DNA from: Bremia lactucae
Taxonomy: Eukaryota > Oomycota > Peronosporomycetes > Peronosporales > Peronosporaceae
Direction of reading: 5' to 3'
DNA length: 64,000 nucleotides
Assembly (NCBI RefSeq): GCF_004359215.1
Contig: NC_090610.1
Coordinates: 15,082,324-15,146,323, forward strand
Shown: piece after piece, positions 1 through 10,898 of the stretch
Position numbering within the stretch: position 1 is the first letter of the stretch
How the letters are laid out: every line of letters starts with the position of its first letter
Position numbers and translations under genes: made by a program
Notes under the pieces: model-generated
What the model was told of the DNA's origin: nothing
Database searches by the model: none
Seen by the model: the letters and a program-made list of their open reading frames with translations, nothing else

Positions 1-664
1 ATACAACTCGCTAAGAGTCGTATGTGCTGGGCATATGCGTGAACATCACGCTTGCCTTGCTTGAGTTTCAGAAGCTCTGAACGAGCTCTGAACTCAGCCC
101 TTGGCGGTTCAAACGTCTGTTTGAGCCGGGCTTTAAAAGCCTCTAGCGACCCAAAGACGTATGGGTCGCGCAACTTAAGGCCCAATGCCCAAGTTTTGGC
201 ACGACCTGCCAAATTTGATTGAGCGAATGCGACTTGCATTTGCTCGTCGACGATGTGACGTGCCCTTATGGCATCGTCCAACTCGACAAACCATCTCAAG
301 AGGGAGTCTTCTTCGACTCCCCTATACTTAGAGATGTCAATCTTTAAGGTTTCGGGACGACGCGTGTGCGTCATCCAGGTACAGGGGTTTGTACCTGCTG
401 TAACCTCAGCAGTTCTGCCTGTTAAGAGCCTTGCCGATTAAGCAAGGCTACCTTCTCCTTCATCTCGTCAAGTTCATGTTGTATGAACTTGGCGAGGGCT
501 GAATGAAGGGCATCTCTGTCCAAACCGGACAGCATGGCCAAGATGGCATCGTTTCCTACGGTCGAACTCGTGCGTTCGACCACACTCCTTTCTATGTCAC
601 TTAGAAAGGAGTAGCTTTTACGCGAAACGTGATGCGTATTCCCACAATCATCTAACATGTCCAT
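1..664 (-). pseudogene. gag fragment of B1
   Basis: Capsid (gag) coding sequence of a Ty3/gypsy element. The start codon at 664 opens an 80-residue frame that stops at 422; homologous gag sequence continues to the window edge in other frames. The early part contains a Ser/Arg-rich stretch and the motif SSTVGNDAILAML, which is also present in B3. The gene is broken by stops and frameshifts and is cut by the window edge, so it cannot make a complete Gag. The homology to B3 is direct; the assignment as Gag rests on its position right after the LTR and on the downstream zinc knuckle in the sister copies. Confidence 0.75.
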
Positions 665-714
665 TTTAAATGAAGATAATGTGGTCCTTGGACGGACTAC
701 AAAGTGCTATCAGG

Positions 715-1167
715 TGTAACGGGGCACTACGACTTGTACTGCTTCAGTACAAGTCCACTTCGCACTGCTTCAGTTGCGAGAGTTGCCTTACGTTATTTCA
801 CGTACGCTTGTACATGCAGAGGAAGACTTCTCTTTAAGACAACTAGCTCAAAGAGAGTTAAATGAAAACTGTATTAATATAATTAAGTTTCTCTTCTTTC
901 TATCTGTTAACGCTAACTTAATTATAAGCTAATACTAAACATGCAATTGAAATCTTATCTTATCTTACCTGTCTCTCTCTTTTGTTTACATCTACAAATG
1001 ATTAGTCTGCGGGATAAATTGATATAATGGTCTATACCTATTTATGGATAAGATTTCTGAACATTACTATAGAAAGTAATATCCTCCAAATATTATCTAC
1101 CTTTTGGATAATATATTTATAAACAACCTTTAGGTGTTAATTCCATGTAACGATACACTCCGTTACA
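715..1167 (-). repeat. 5' LTR of B1
   Basis: The plus strand reads TGTAACGGGG at 715 and CTCCGTTACA ending at 1167, the inverted termini typical of family B. The body matches the LTRs at 26059-26489, 43037-43474 and 50234-50672 when reverse complemented. The primer-binding position next to it reads TGATAGCAC on the minus strand, against TGGTAGCAC in B3. Confidence 0.9.
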
Positions 1168-1689
1168 CCGGGACATTCACGTCCCCGGGTTTTCTAGCCT
1201 GTATTGGTTATATACCAGACATGGTGTCTAATTTGACATCCGACAAGAAGTTAGGTAACTCAACTTCCTTATCCAGCGAACGTTTACGTGTCGCTTAACG
1301 TGCATAAGGAGGGTTTGACCCAAAATGCCCTGGCGAGCCGCCAATAGTGTCACTATTGACACTCAGTATGGTGCCACCTCGGCCGACCATACTCGGTGGA
1401 CTTAGACGTGCCACTCCACGTATCTCAGGGATATTACACCATTGATGATTCGGCCTTAGGCCAAGAACGCTTTCAGCATTTAGTGAATCGTTATTATAAC
1501 GAGTGTCGTTTCACTTATTTCTGCTGAGTCGGGCTCAAAATTAATGTTTTTAACATTAGAGTTTATTAACTCAGACATGCCAATGTCTAAAACACTGACA
1601 GACGCATTCAATGATCCGGGCCAATAGCGCTCTTGTTGCCTAGCAAAGGTGGGTTCATGACTCCAAAACTTTGCTAGGAACATTGCGCG

Positions 1690-2123
1690 TGGCGCCTAAG
1701 GTCTTAGACCTCCAATCGATCCATGGCTCATGGTGTTCTGACCAGGCCAGACCAAGGATGACATCCTACCTCGAATCCAAACCAAGAACGAGACAGCGTT
1801 CCATACTGTCAAGGTCCAGAAACTCCATTCCTAAGTTTAATGGAACTTTGAGAACAGTGACACGAGTCCCAGTCGCTAAGCGAACAGTGATTGTATCACC
1901 TTCATGCGCTCTAAGCGCCTCAACGTATTGTTGACTTCCTTCAAGGGAAAGGCGTCGAGCATAATTGCAAGACGCTCCTGAGTCAATTAAAATTGACCAC
2001 GGCTTATCAAAGCCCTTTACAGTCGCTTGAGCGACTAGCAAGCCAGGCTTGTACTCTCGCCCCGTGCCATTTAGCACCGAGCTAATTTGGGCTAGTTTCA
2101 GTTTATTCTCACCTCCTGGGGGT
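1690..2123 (-). pseudogene. aspartic protease fragment of C1
   Basis: Retropepsin domain that would mature the polyprotein. The open stretch 1766-2077 contains the catalytic triad context ILIDSGAS followed by C-N-Y-A-R-R, and a flap-like region V-R-L-A-T-G-T. The family's usual ending, L-I-L-G-L-A-W-L-E-H-H, is recognisable across the stop at 1766. The active-site D-S-G is intact here, unlike family B copies where it reads D-C-E. Confidence 0.8.
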
Positions 2124-2930
2124 TCAACAGAGCCTAGGTCTTCCCCAGTAGGGCGCCCCGCACCTACTGGGTATCGACGTTTTCTCGCACCGTACCAGAT
2201 CTCTGGTATAGGTCGGAGTTGGAGCTCTTTCGAGCTTTACGCGAATTTCGAAGAGGGTAGGCAGGGCGTAAATGTTTTGTGCTTCCGCACATATAACATC
2301 TAGGATGGTCTTACGCTGTTCCACAGCTGGAAGAGCCTCTTCTCCTTCCTCAACGAGGCTTAGAGCCATGGGTTCCGGTCTATTAGGCATAACCCATGTG
2401 CTCGAAGAGCTTGTTCGGTAAACAGGCGTGCTAACGCGAGCAGACTTAAAGTCGAACTCAGCGCGTAGCGCTATGGCAACTGCCTCTTCGAACGTAGCCG
2501 GATGAGATCGGAACAATTCCGTCCGGGCAACGCCCTCATTGAGACTCCCCATAAAGATGGTAACTACATTTGCTTCTTGCACCGGGTCTTGATGCATAGA
2601 TGCAGTGAGAGTTATCAACTCCTGGACAAAGTCCCCTAGGGTTCTTTTACCCTGTCGAGTCGCTAGGAGCCGTACTCGCATGCGAAAAGCCTGATCAGGC
2701 GGTGCAAACATGCTGGTCATTTGCTGTTTCAGCGAATCCCATGAGGGAAAAGCGTCGTTTATGGACGTGCTGCACGATAGTGCCCACTCCAGGGCTCTAC
2801 CTCCAAGTTTGGAAATGGCCATAGCCACCTTTTGCCGTTCTTTATAGTACAAGGCGGAATCAATGGACATTTCCATCTGCTTAATCCAAAAAGAGAGATT
2901 TTCTCCCTCTTTTCCCTCAAATGTCGTCAC
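2124..2930 (-). pseudogene. gag (capsid) of C1
   Basis: A 268-residue open frame for a retrotransposon Gag, the structural protein that packages element RNA. It contains the Retrotrans_gag-type core: the F-x-x-W-x-x-L-K-Q-Q-M block near residues 60-70, the R-Q-G-K-R-T-L-G-D-F-V-Q-E-L block near 110, and M-G-S-L-N-E-G-V about 40 residues later. The same protein is encoded in C3 (36525-37190) and in inverted form in C2 (16896-17325). No CCHC zinc knuckle is visible at the C-terminus. The frame is the longest surviving gag here, but the upstream start region is deleted and the rest of the element is broken, so I treat it as dead. Confidence 0.8.
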
Positions 2931-3068
2931 ATTTACAGTCAGAGGGCGAGCCCTCGGCTCTGAGTCAGGTACAGATGTACCAGGTTGGCATATATGCCGC
3001 TAAATGGTCCTGTTACTGACTGATCAGGGAGGCTTCGTACCGCATGAAGGATTCAAGCCTTGCATGCT

Positions 3069-3486
3069 TTCAGACTCAGAGAGTCACTTAGTTCTATTGA
3101 ACTAATAGGTTTAACAACTCAGGAAGTCGTACAAGCTCTTAAAATTTAAGGAATCCTAGTTTAAGGGATTCGGTGGTTCGTAGAACCTAGTGGCAACTAG
3201 TGCCCAAGAGGATATACCTTAAAAAGGCTTCTATCTCTTACAGATCAATGTGCAAGCCTTAGGAAGGCACTTAACGCTTTAAGATCAAAAGGGGAACTGA
3301 TTTAATTATTTAAATCTAAAAAACCTTACCCTAGCTAATTAAAATAGATTTTGGCCGCCACCTTTGTTACCCATAATAACTGGGATTTAAGTAGGTAACA
3401 ATTTTAAAATTAGATAAAATGATATTTTACCCATAAAGTAGATGTACCACAAAAACGGTTCTCGAGCCGATGTGTGCCCCATTACA
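3069..3486 (-). repeat. truncated 5' LTR of C1
   Basis: It matches the LTR of C3 (37604-38088) from the shared stretch CAGACTCAGAGAGTCACTTA to the terminal GCCCCATTACA at 3481-3486. The first ~70 bp of the plus-strand reading are missing through the deletion that also took the primer-binding site. Confidence 0.85.
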
Positions 3487-4006
3487 GATTTATATTCAAT
3501 CGTATTAGTAAATGTTATCCTATTTTGACCAATCATAAATTCCATCTCTGTAAATACGCACTGGTGTGTATTCCGAGCTATCTGTCATCCCGTTAATGTG
3601 AATGCCCTCGGTTGGGTTGATAAAATGTCATATATCAACCAAATCGATCACGTTTCTGCAACAATATTACCATGTGTGGTACTATTGACTGCATTATCTA
3701 CAAGATAATATTCTTTATTTTTCCTGTAATAGGTACAAGTAAAAGTTTAAGACATCCCATTATTCCTACTTTTTAAGAAAATATGCAAGTCTTTGGATGC
3801 GATGCAACCATGAGTACATGGCTTGCACGAGGCTCAGTAGGGATCGAATTTCGGTGAGCGCTGCAATTTGACTGACACATTTATATGTGGGCTGTCACAT
3901 TCTTCTATTGATCAGGTCTTGCCATCAAAATAAATTACCGCTTCGTCAAGACTGTATTTTATACACTTTAATTCGGTAACATAATTGTTATATTTCAAAT
4001 TTAATA
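3487..4006. other. intergenic, upstream of the rhodanese gene
   Basis: AT-rich unique sequence between the C1 LTR and the first host gene. I see no coding potential and no known repeat. It should contain the promoter of the gene at 4007, but I could not identify a convincing initiator match. Confidence 0.6.
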
Positions 4007-5395
4007 ATGGTCAATGCTGGCCACTCCGTGATCCTCTTCTACAAGTACGTGGAGATTAAATCTCCGCAGGAGCTATATCAGGAGCAGAAGCAGCTGTGCG
4101 AGCGTCTCGGACTCGCAGGCCGTATCCTCATCAGTGCGGAAGGCGTAAATGCAACACTTTCAAGCCCGTCACGTGTCAAGATTGATGAGTATGTTGCCCT
4201 ATTGTGCTCCCACAAGATTTTCGCCATGGCTGCCGCGGACTTTAAGCACAGCTACTATGCGTGTCATCGACCTCCTTTTGCTATGCTGATCGTCAAGCAT
4301 GTCAAAGAGATCGTTTCCACAGGCGGCGTTGTTTCTCGCCCCGACATGTCGGCATCAGACAAAGACAGGGGGTACCTAACTCCGAATCAATTTCATGAAG
4401 CAATGCGCGAGGCACTAGAAAAGAAGGACGAAACCGTGGTATTAGACGTTCGGGCGCACAAAGAATACCTTGTCGGTGAGTCGTTGCCATACACGTTGTT
4501 TCGATGAATTGAAATGTAGCTTGACGAGCGCTCTCTTTGTTTCTTTGAACATGCCATTTTTATTTCTATTTTCAGGTCATTTTGAAACCGCGTTGGACCC
4601 TAAAGTAAAAACCTTCTCCGAATATTACGTTTTTCTGAAAAACCGCGTGGACGAGATGAAAAATAAAAAGGTGTTAATGTACTGCACAGGCGGTATTCGC
4701 TGCGAAAAAGCGTCGGATTTTCTTCGAAGTCAAGGCGTACACGACGTGCATCACCTCAAGGGCGGCATTCATAAGTATCTTGAAACATACGAGGATGGAG
4801 GATTTTTTCGAGGCAAAAATTTTGTCTTTGACAAGCGGTAAGTAGATTCGAGTTTTGACTGCGTCGAATGAAAGCTCTGATGTATTTGCTATGGTTTAGT
4901 GTCCTTATGGGAGCACAGAAAAGCAATGAAGTCGTCGGCAAGTGTATCGAGTGTCAGAAGCCGTACGATGACTTTAGTGGACGAAAAGTGTGCACTGTTT
5001 GCCGCGACTTGGTGCTCGTGTGTGATAACTGCTTCTACGCTCGACATGGCGAAATTCACTGTATAGATCACCAGTATCTTAAACGTTGTTACGTCACATT
5101 TTTGCAATACGTACCACGTCCAAAGCTGCTTGAACACCAAAAGTCACTCGAAAATATTCTTAGTGAGCTATTAGAAGACAAGTCAAGTAGCAAGAACAAA
5201 CGTCGTTCTCTTCGAAATCAACTCAACAAAATTGCAGCTCGTCTGGAAGCCATCAATCTTAACCAGGAGGCTGCTGCAGCAACATTGACGATTGCTCCTC
5301 GTCCCATTCACTGCCGCACTTGCGGCTCTGCGTCGTGTATGGGCAATTGCTGGGGCTTTTGGAACGATGACGTCCAGTCTGCCCAAGAGGAATAA
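4007..5395 (+). CDS. TrhO/TSTD2-like rhodanese-domain protein (3 exons)
   Basis: CDS join(4007..4475,4576..4837,4900..5395), 1,227 nt, 408 residues, in frame across both GT-AG introns (100 and 62 nt). The architecture is that of the UPF0176/TrhO family, which in bacteria hydroxylates uridine 34 of tRNA; the eukaryotic relatives are TSTD2-like. An N-terminal acylphosphatase-like domain (about residues 5-110, with G-R-I-L-I-S-A-E-G-V-N-A-T) precedes a rhodanese domain holding the active-site loop YCTGGIRCEKAS (catalytic Cys193, second Cys199). A C-terminal cysteine-rich segment follows, with C-x2-C pairs and H-C-x3-H, likely zinc binding. The tail is charged and helical. The first splice joins EYLVG to HFETA and the second joins FDKR to VLMGA, both as expected for the family. 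The tRNA substrate is inferred from the family. Confidence 0.88.
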
Positions 5396-5483
5396 ATTAC
5401 GCAGATGTAGTAGCCATGATAGTAAATTGAATGTAGCCATTTAGTAAAACTGCACACATTGACTTCTTCAGTGCGGAATCGAA

Positions 5484-7074
5484 ATGCCTAAAAACACGTC
5501 GAGACAAAAGCGTAAAGCTCCAAAGCAAACTAAGCCAATAAAGAAGCAAACCAAGGCAGCGAAAAAGAAACACGTGCAGGGTTTGGCCAAAACAGGGCGC
5601 TGGAAAGAGGTAGACGCTATATTTGGCAATGGTAGACCTTAAATTCAAATTGCTGTGTCAGATTGAGAATTTGTATGGCGAAAAAGTTCGAGTCAAGGCA
5701 AAAGCATGTCGGTAGTTATAACTTGTGTTTTTTTCCTCTTGACTACGGCTGAAAGAATCATATAGATTTAGAAAGGATTCGCAAGACCCCGCAAGAGATC
5801 GCTCGCGAAATTCTGATTAAAAATGGATTGCTTCCATCAGCATCTCAAGCCGAAACGAATATTGAGGCAGCACCGATTGCTTATCAGGAAACAGAATCCA
5901 GGACACAAGTCCATGGACCTCTTTGTGGTATAGAAAACACTTCCAGCACACTGACAACGGAACAGAAAGAGATGATCGAGAAGAGAAGACAACAAGCTTT
6001 GGAAAAACGCAGGTCTTTATCAAGTTTGCCCGGAACGCTTACAAAGGAGCAACAAGACCGTATTGAAGTTCGACGAAAGGAGGCTCTAGAAAAGCGACGC
6101 CGTGCCCAGCAATATGAAAAGGCTCATGCAATAACTGCCCCTTCTCCGAATGTCATTCAATCTGATGTGATTGATAAATTACGGCATGGCATGCACAAGA
6201 CATTTAACCAGATCAATCAAGAAGCAACTCAAGTCTCTTGGAAAAAGCCAAGTGAAGCAAGTGTGGATAAAACACATTGCATAGTAATTCCTGAAAGTCC
6301 CACGCCAACAATTTCCGCAACTGAAACGGATCAAGTACGACCTGATGACTTCTGGGACGATATTGAGGCGGCTGCAGAGATTGTCTTGTGGGAAAACGAG
6401 CATCAGGCTGAAGGGGCACTCGAATTGCCTACTGAAAATGCAGTTAGCAATGATAATCAGAATACAAACACGTCAGTTAGCAAACAAATACGGCCCGGAA
6501 ATGTCAAGGTCGGGACGACCTCAGATGCAGCAATTCCGTCGATTTCTCAGGAATTAGTCGCTGCAGCAGAAATTATTCAGTGGGAGACAAACCAAGAAAA
6601 TTATATGAATGCGTCGAATAACGGTGTGTGCCGACCAAGCGACGACTCAGATAGCGATCCTGTAGCTAAAGCCCCTCAACTGCAGCTACTGCCTGTGCAA
6701 GTAACTGATGACTCCGAGCACGAGCAAGAGGCTATAGTGACACGATCTCGAGACGGCTGCGAAATGTTTGAGCCAGACCTTTGCAGAGGTACTCACGATA
6801 AGCTCAAACCGCATCGCAAACGCTTAATGGCCGCAGCACCGCAATCAAGTCAGTATAAATGCTTTTGACCATTTTAGTTCTATACCGCAAATTGTATATC
6901 ATTTTAAAACCTACAGCTAATTACTCTACCTAATCGAATTCTTCAGCTTCACCACACAGCAATGCAGACCACAGCAACGCGTTTACTTCGAGAATTGAAA
7001 GTCAGACAAAGTCTACTTCATCACATCAAGAGTTCATGTACGTCGATCCCGCTAGTGTCTGGCGTAACAACTGA
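5484..7074 (+). CDS. unknown protein with two RPA-binding-like motifs (3 exons)
   Basis: My model is join(5484..5631,5766..6848,6947..7074), 1,359 nt, 452 residues, introns 134 and 98 nt. The N-terminus is strongly basic (Lys/Arg-rich, residues 1-30). Two copies of a helix L-T-x-E-Q-x-x-x-I-E-x-R-R-x-x-A-L-E-K-R-R lie at about residues 112-132 and 141-162; this resembles the RPA32-binding motif of SMARCAL1, TIPIN and similar replication-stress proteins. Two acidic repeats with A-A-E-I-(V/I)-x-W-E follow at about 243-262 and 309-325. The last exon adds a Ser-rich tail ending V-D-P-A-S-V-W-R-N-N. Splice sites are inferred from frame; the first donor and the GTCAGT donor of intron 2 need transcript support. 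An alternative first exon could start at 5629. I do not recognise the orthologue; a nuclear DNA-damage role is inference only. Confidence 0.6.
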
Positions 7075-7299
7075 AGAAATTGACTGCGTTTGATTCACTT
7101 CTTATGCAGCGACAAACACCTTTTGGAGAACAAACTTGAGCTTCCAGTACTCGAGTTCCTCGAAATGATGCTTTGCTAAGTAATTCCCGTGTATTTCTCC
7201 AACCTGTCTTCGCGATCGCGGTCTTTCACAGTGCTCTAGCTTGATTAAATTATCTTGAATACCAACCCTCTCCTATCATAACAGACCAACTATAATATA

Positions 7300-10254
7300 T
7301 TACTCATACTTGCGGCAGACAGGATCGGCATAAACCAAGTGAGTCGCCCACATCACCAAATCATTTTCTTCGGACGAGAATGGAAGAACTAATCCAATGC
7401 TGTTGAAATTCTTTGCACTGCCATACTCGACATTTACATACGTTTCTGTCTGCTCCAGCAACGCAAACCAAAGTGATCGAGTAGGCGCCTTAGCTTCTTC
7501 TTGTTTCCGCTGTCGCTCACTGTTGTATAAAAAGGTGCCATGCAATCCTGAAAAAATACTTTCGTAAAGTGCCGAAAGAAAAGCTTCGTTAAACTCAAAC
7601 GCCCACGGCTGTTGACGCCAAATCTGCCACAATGCGTCCAGCCACTGGACAAACACAGGAGATTGTTCTTCAAGCTCTTGTTGCCCAGGACCTTCGCCAT
7701 GCCCATAACGATATCGGAACAGGTGTCCAAAAGAGCACCACCCCTTTTCAATAAGATTAAGCAATCCTCGGATAGTCCGATAGTGAGGATCCAACAAGAG
7801 CTGCACCATGCCTGTAAGCTGCGGAGTTCGGTCCCATCCGTCGCTACAATGAATCATCACGGAATGGCCCTGATTAAGATACCGACAAATTTTTTGTGAC
7901 GTTAAAAGAATGCTCGATAAGTGCAGGAACCAAAAGGTGCTCCGCAACTGAAATAGCCAGCCACTGCTCTCCCGTTCCTGGCCAGGTTGGCATACTGCAG
8001 CTAATGAAGCGTAGGATGAACGCACGGCATGAATATTTGCGATGTCGCAAAAGTGAAGCTCCGAATTCGGATAATTTCGTGGATCCTCAGTGCCTTTGCC
8101 TTGAGCCGAGTTGGCCGCAGCCGCCATTTGGCTTCGCGCATCAAAAAAGTGAAACCTTGCATCGCCACTGGCGCTTGTTGCGTTTTGGAGGGCGGCGACC
8201 AATTTTTGGTCGGCATTAACCACGAACCCGCTTAAACCTGTGCACGGTTGAGCACATCGGCACACAAGCGCCCCCGTGTGCGGGTGACGCCACACAACTG
8301 CAGGAATGCGACTTGCACTACGATAAATGCTTAGCTCGCGTAAGTCTTCATCATCTAGAACAGACGGAATTACAAATGTATCTGGATATGAAGGAAACAT
8401 GGTGTAAGTCGAATTGTCATAGAGACGCATCCAGCAATCTTCATCCAGCAGCTTCAGTCGGCGATAGTCCTCTTCTGCATCGTAAAATAAATCACTTGGT
8501 GTTCTAAGACCAATATTATCCATGTCATTCGTCGCTTCTTTTTGCCGCAGAGCCTGATAGTGCAAGTTCGCGAATAGGAAATGCGAAGGTGAACCGCCTG
8601 GGGAGTAGAGCTCCCATATACAGCCCAGAAATTCCGAACACGTGGCTTCATTCTGAAAAGCCAAGGAGGCTCGCAAGAGGTGCTTGCCTTCAATGTTAGC
8701 GACATGAGGTGCTGTCGTGAAGCTTTCAGCCGACAAAATCGATGCCAAAGGGATTTCCATCGCGTCTACTGTACTAAGCGCCTGCCAAATGATGCGATAA
8801 TTTGTGAGCACCAATATCCCATCAATACTAAAATGTGGGGCAGTCCCCAAGACCATCTCGCCCACCAAATGTGTCACTTGCCCAACTCCACGAAACGCGC
8901 CTTTGACAGTGTGTGTACCAAGACCAAGCATTCCCATACCAAGGCCTTTGGCAAATCCAAAAACACCACCGTTTGCTCCACCTTGGTATGTTTTATTCAC
9001 GAGGCCAGCCGCACCCTTAAGGAATGCACTGCCAACACTTGTAGAAGCGCGGAAGAGTCCTCGGCCCAAAGATCGCGTAGGGTGGTTGTAATCGCGAGTA
9101 AAACAATTATCCGTTTGCACCTTGTGACCAGCTGCCCCTAATGAAGCGTACGATCGAGGCGGAGCAATTCTTCCAGAGCCATCTTCGCTCCACTCGTTCG
9201 CATCCACATCATCCTCAGACGAAGACGACGTCACGAGCATTTCGTTTTTTAAATTCTGCTCTTCACCGCTATCGTCGCACTTGTAAAAGATTATATAGGC
9301 AGCCCTGTCCACACGTAGGCGTACGATCTCGCCAGGAACGGGATATATATCTCCAATGAGTGGCTGAAACTCATCTGCCGGCTCCGTAATATGAAATGTT
9401 GGCGTTGTGTGGCCCTCAATGCAGGCACAGTTATCAAGACAAAGCATCGTAGGGGATTTTGTGCTCCGGACACTGATCGCGGGACTATTCGTATACACTC
9501 CCGAGATTTTCTCAATTGCGTCATAGCTGCCATAGCCACAATTGCTCACACTCGAATGCGTAAATCGAAACGGCTCACTTTCATAGATTGGATAAAACGT
9601 TGTTGGGGTACTTGAAGTACTATTGCTCTCGATACTACAAGATCCTCCCCCATTTGGAATTGTGATGGCATCAGAAAACGAGAATCCTTCGTAATCACCA
9701 AGATCCGAGAAGCTACTTGAAGTCTGCCGCGTTAAACTGGGCGGACCGTTGCTTAAAGCAGTGTTTGTGTCCGTCTCAAAGTCCAGTGCGATCGCTAACT
9801 CAAACTGATCGTGATCCTTTTCCGCGCTTGAACGCGCGACTCCAGAAGCTTTGCACTCCTCATCATCTATGCCTACGAGATTAGCATTTCCGCCTCCTTC
9901 TTTGCTGTCCGCATCAATCATATTCTGTAGAAGAGGGCCCTTCTCTTTGTCGGCGTCACTGCGACTTTCATCAAGGTCTGAATCGGTTTCTGTAGCAGTG
10001 CCCGATGTCGGTGCAGCGGCATTTTGCGTCCTTCCGTGCCTCTTCCCATGCCCCGTCGAGGATGAATCCGTTTCGGATTCATCAATACTCGACGAGGTTG
10101 GAGATATGATCTGTGCGTGTATAACGTTCATGTACTCTGTACCTGCGAAGTGCCGATCCGTGGGGGCGCTAAGTCTTTCGCTTGTATCGTCAAATCTGTG
10201 CGACACTTTAACGTAAAAGTCGTTGTCCCGCCCGGTTGTCCTAGCTGCGCTCAT
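7300..10254 (-). CDS. myotubularin-family phosphoinositide 3-phosphatase with split GRAM domain
   Basis: Intronless, 984 residues. Myotubularins remove the 3-phosphate of PI3P and PI(3,5)P2 on endosomal membranes. Residues 1-290 are acidic, Ser/Thr-rich and probably disordered. A GRAM domain begins at about 300 (GDIYPVPGEIVRLRV) and finishes at about 485 (F-S-I-D-G-I-L-V-L-T-N-Y-R-I-I-W). Between these halves lies a linker of roughly 130 residues, including a glycine-rich amphipathic run at about 395-468. The phosphatase domain holds S-R-I-P-A-V-V-W-R-H-P (about 647) and the complete P-loop HCSDGWDRT with catalytic Cys803 and Arg809, so it should be active rather than a pseudophosphatase. There is no FYVE or PH domain at the C-terminus. 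The start is the first ATG of the long frame. Confidence 0.93.
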   Translation of the reverse strand: MSAARTTGRDNDFYVKVSHRFDDTSERLSAPTDRHFAGTEYMNVIHAQIISPTSSSIDESETDSSSTGHGKRHGRTQNAAAPTSGTATETDSDLDESRSDADKEKGPLLQNMIDADSKEGGGNANLVGIDDEECKASGVARSSAEKDHDQFELAIALDFETDTNTALSNGPPSLTRQTSSSFSDLGDYEGFSFSDAITIPNGGGSCSIESNSTSSTPTTFYPIYESEPFRFTHSSVSNCGYGSYDAIEKISGVYTNSPAISVRSTKSPTMLCLDNCACIEGHTTPTFHITEPADEFQPLIGDIYPVPGEIVRLRVDRAAYIIFYKCDDSGEEQNLKNEMLVTSSSSEDDVDANEWSEDGSGRIAPPRSYASLGAAGHKVQTDNCFTRDYNHPTRSLGRGLFRASTSVGSAFLKGAAGLVNKTYQGGANGGVFGFAKGLGMGMLGLGTHTVKGAFRGVGQVTHLVGEMVLGTAPHFSIDGILVLTNYRIIWQALSTVDAMEIPLASILSAESFTTAPHVANIEGKHLLRASLAFQNEATCSEFLGCIWELYSPGGSPSHFLFANLHYQALRQKEATNDMDNIGLRTPSDLFYDAEEDYRRLKLLDEDCWMRLYDNSTYTMFPSYPDTFVIPSVLDDEDLRELSIYRSASRIPAVVWRHPHTGALVCRCAQPCTGLSGFVVNADQKLVAALQNATSASGDARFHFFDARSQMAAAANSAQGKGTEDPRNYPNSELHFCDIANIHAVRSSYASLAAVCQPGQERESSGWLFQLRSTFWFLHLSSILLTSQKICRYLNQGHSVMIHCSDGWDRTPQLTGMVQLLLDPHYRTIRGLLNLIEKGWCSFGHLFRYRYGHGEGPGQQELEEQSPVFVQWLDALWQIWRQQPWAFEFNEAFLSALYESIFSGLHGTFLYNSERQRKQEEAKAPTRSLWFALLEQTETYVNVEYGSAKNFNSIGLVLPFSSEENDLVMWATHLVYADPVCRKYE

Positions 10255-10898
10255 CCCGGCTAATCATCAATTGAAAAAACACACACAATCGCATAAGGTC
10301 TTTCAAAATTTATTTAAGACAATTTCCGCACGTACGGAAGCACCGCGACGGCAGCTGACTGAAACCAGTGTCCAGGCTTTCAACGAAAAGTGTATCAATC
10401 ACGCTCAAGTGAAGGGGATAAGTGCGGCGTTTAGAGGCTCGTGCGGCTTCTTTAGGCGGCGGAGCCAGCAATTCGTTCTTTTTGTTCGTGACTACTTGGT
10501 GCCATCAGACAAACCCCCATCCCTCGAGGAATGATGGTCATTATCGTGTGAGTTGGGTGGTAGAATCAGCATAACCTAAAATTGTACCGCCCAAAATTTT
10601 AGAGCCCTAGAATTGATATAAATGGTTAACAAAGAAAACGCTTTCAAAATGTTTTCTTGCTATGCTATTACACTTGAGTTTTTTGTGTCGCTGTTTCGCC
10701 TATTCCATGGAAAATTTGATCCATGAAAGCCTTTCAGTCCTGGAGCGCAAAAGTTAAGTGACTAGATAGGAATAGATCAATGGCGACTGTTGTGATGGCA
10801 TCTAACAAGCATGAGGTGTCCCTTGCATAAATATATTTTTTTAGAGGAGGAATAATAAGTATAAAAGATGTTTAAATTAGGGAGATGTTCACGGCACC
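10255..10898. other. intergenic: promoter side of the myotubularin gene, then AT-rich DNA
   Basis: The first ~100 bp should hold the 5' UTR and promoter of the minus-strand phosphatase gene. An open plus-strand stretch to 10534 has no recognisable product. From about 10550 to 10898 I see only AT-rich unique sequence ending at the LTR of C2. Confidence 0.5.

Larger units (their letters stand above)
1..1167 (-). mobile_element. Ty3/gypsy element B1, 5' end only (LTR plus gag start)
   Basis: This is the 5' part of a family B retrotransposon on the minus strand, running off the left edge of the window. A 453-bp LTR (715-1167) is followed leftwards by a gag region whose reverse complement matches element B3 at about 43480-44130 almost base for base. 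The element begins at 1167, where the family C sequence of C1 resumes without a gap, so B1 appears to have inserted into C1. The left insertion boundary and target duplication lie outside the window. Confidence 0.85.
1168..3486 (-). mobile_element. Ty3/gypsy element C1, 5' half (LTR-gag-protease)
   Basis: A family C element on the minus strand. From right to left it holds a truncated 5' LTR (about 3069-3486), gag (about 2124-3068), the protease (about 1690-2123) and the start of the protease-RT spacer, where B1 interrupts it at 1167. Sequence just left of 1168 in C1 corresponds to about 35483 in C3, so the break is internal to the element. A deletion has joined the gag start (near 3068) to the middle of the LTR, removing the primer-binding site and the first part of gag. 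Confidence 0.85.

Noticed and set aside
8680..9141. 153-residue plus-strand frame inside the myotubularin gene
   Set aside because: Shadow of the glycine-rich and GRAM coding sequence on the minus strand.
10223..10534. 103-residue plus-strand open frame upstream of the myotubularin gene
   Set aside because: Overlaps the start of the phosphatase gene in antisense, basic random-like composition, no domain. Most likely chance.
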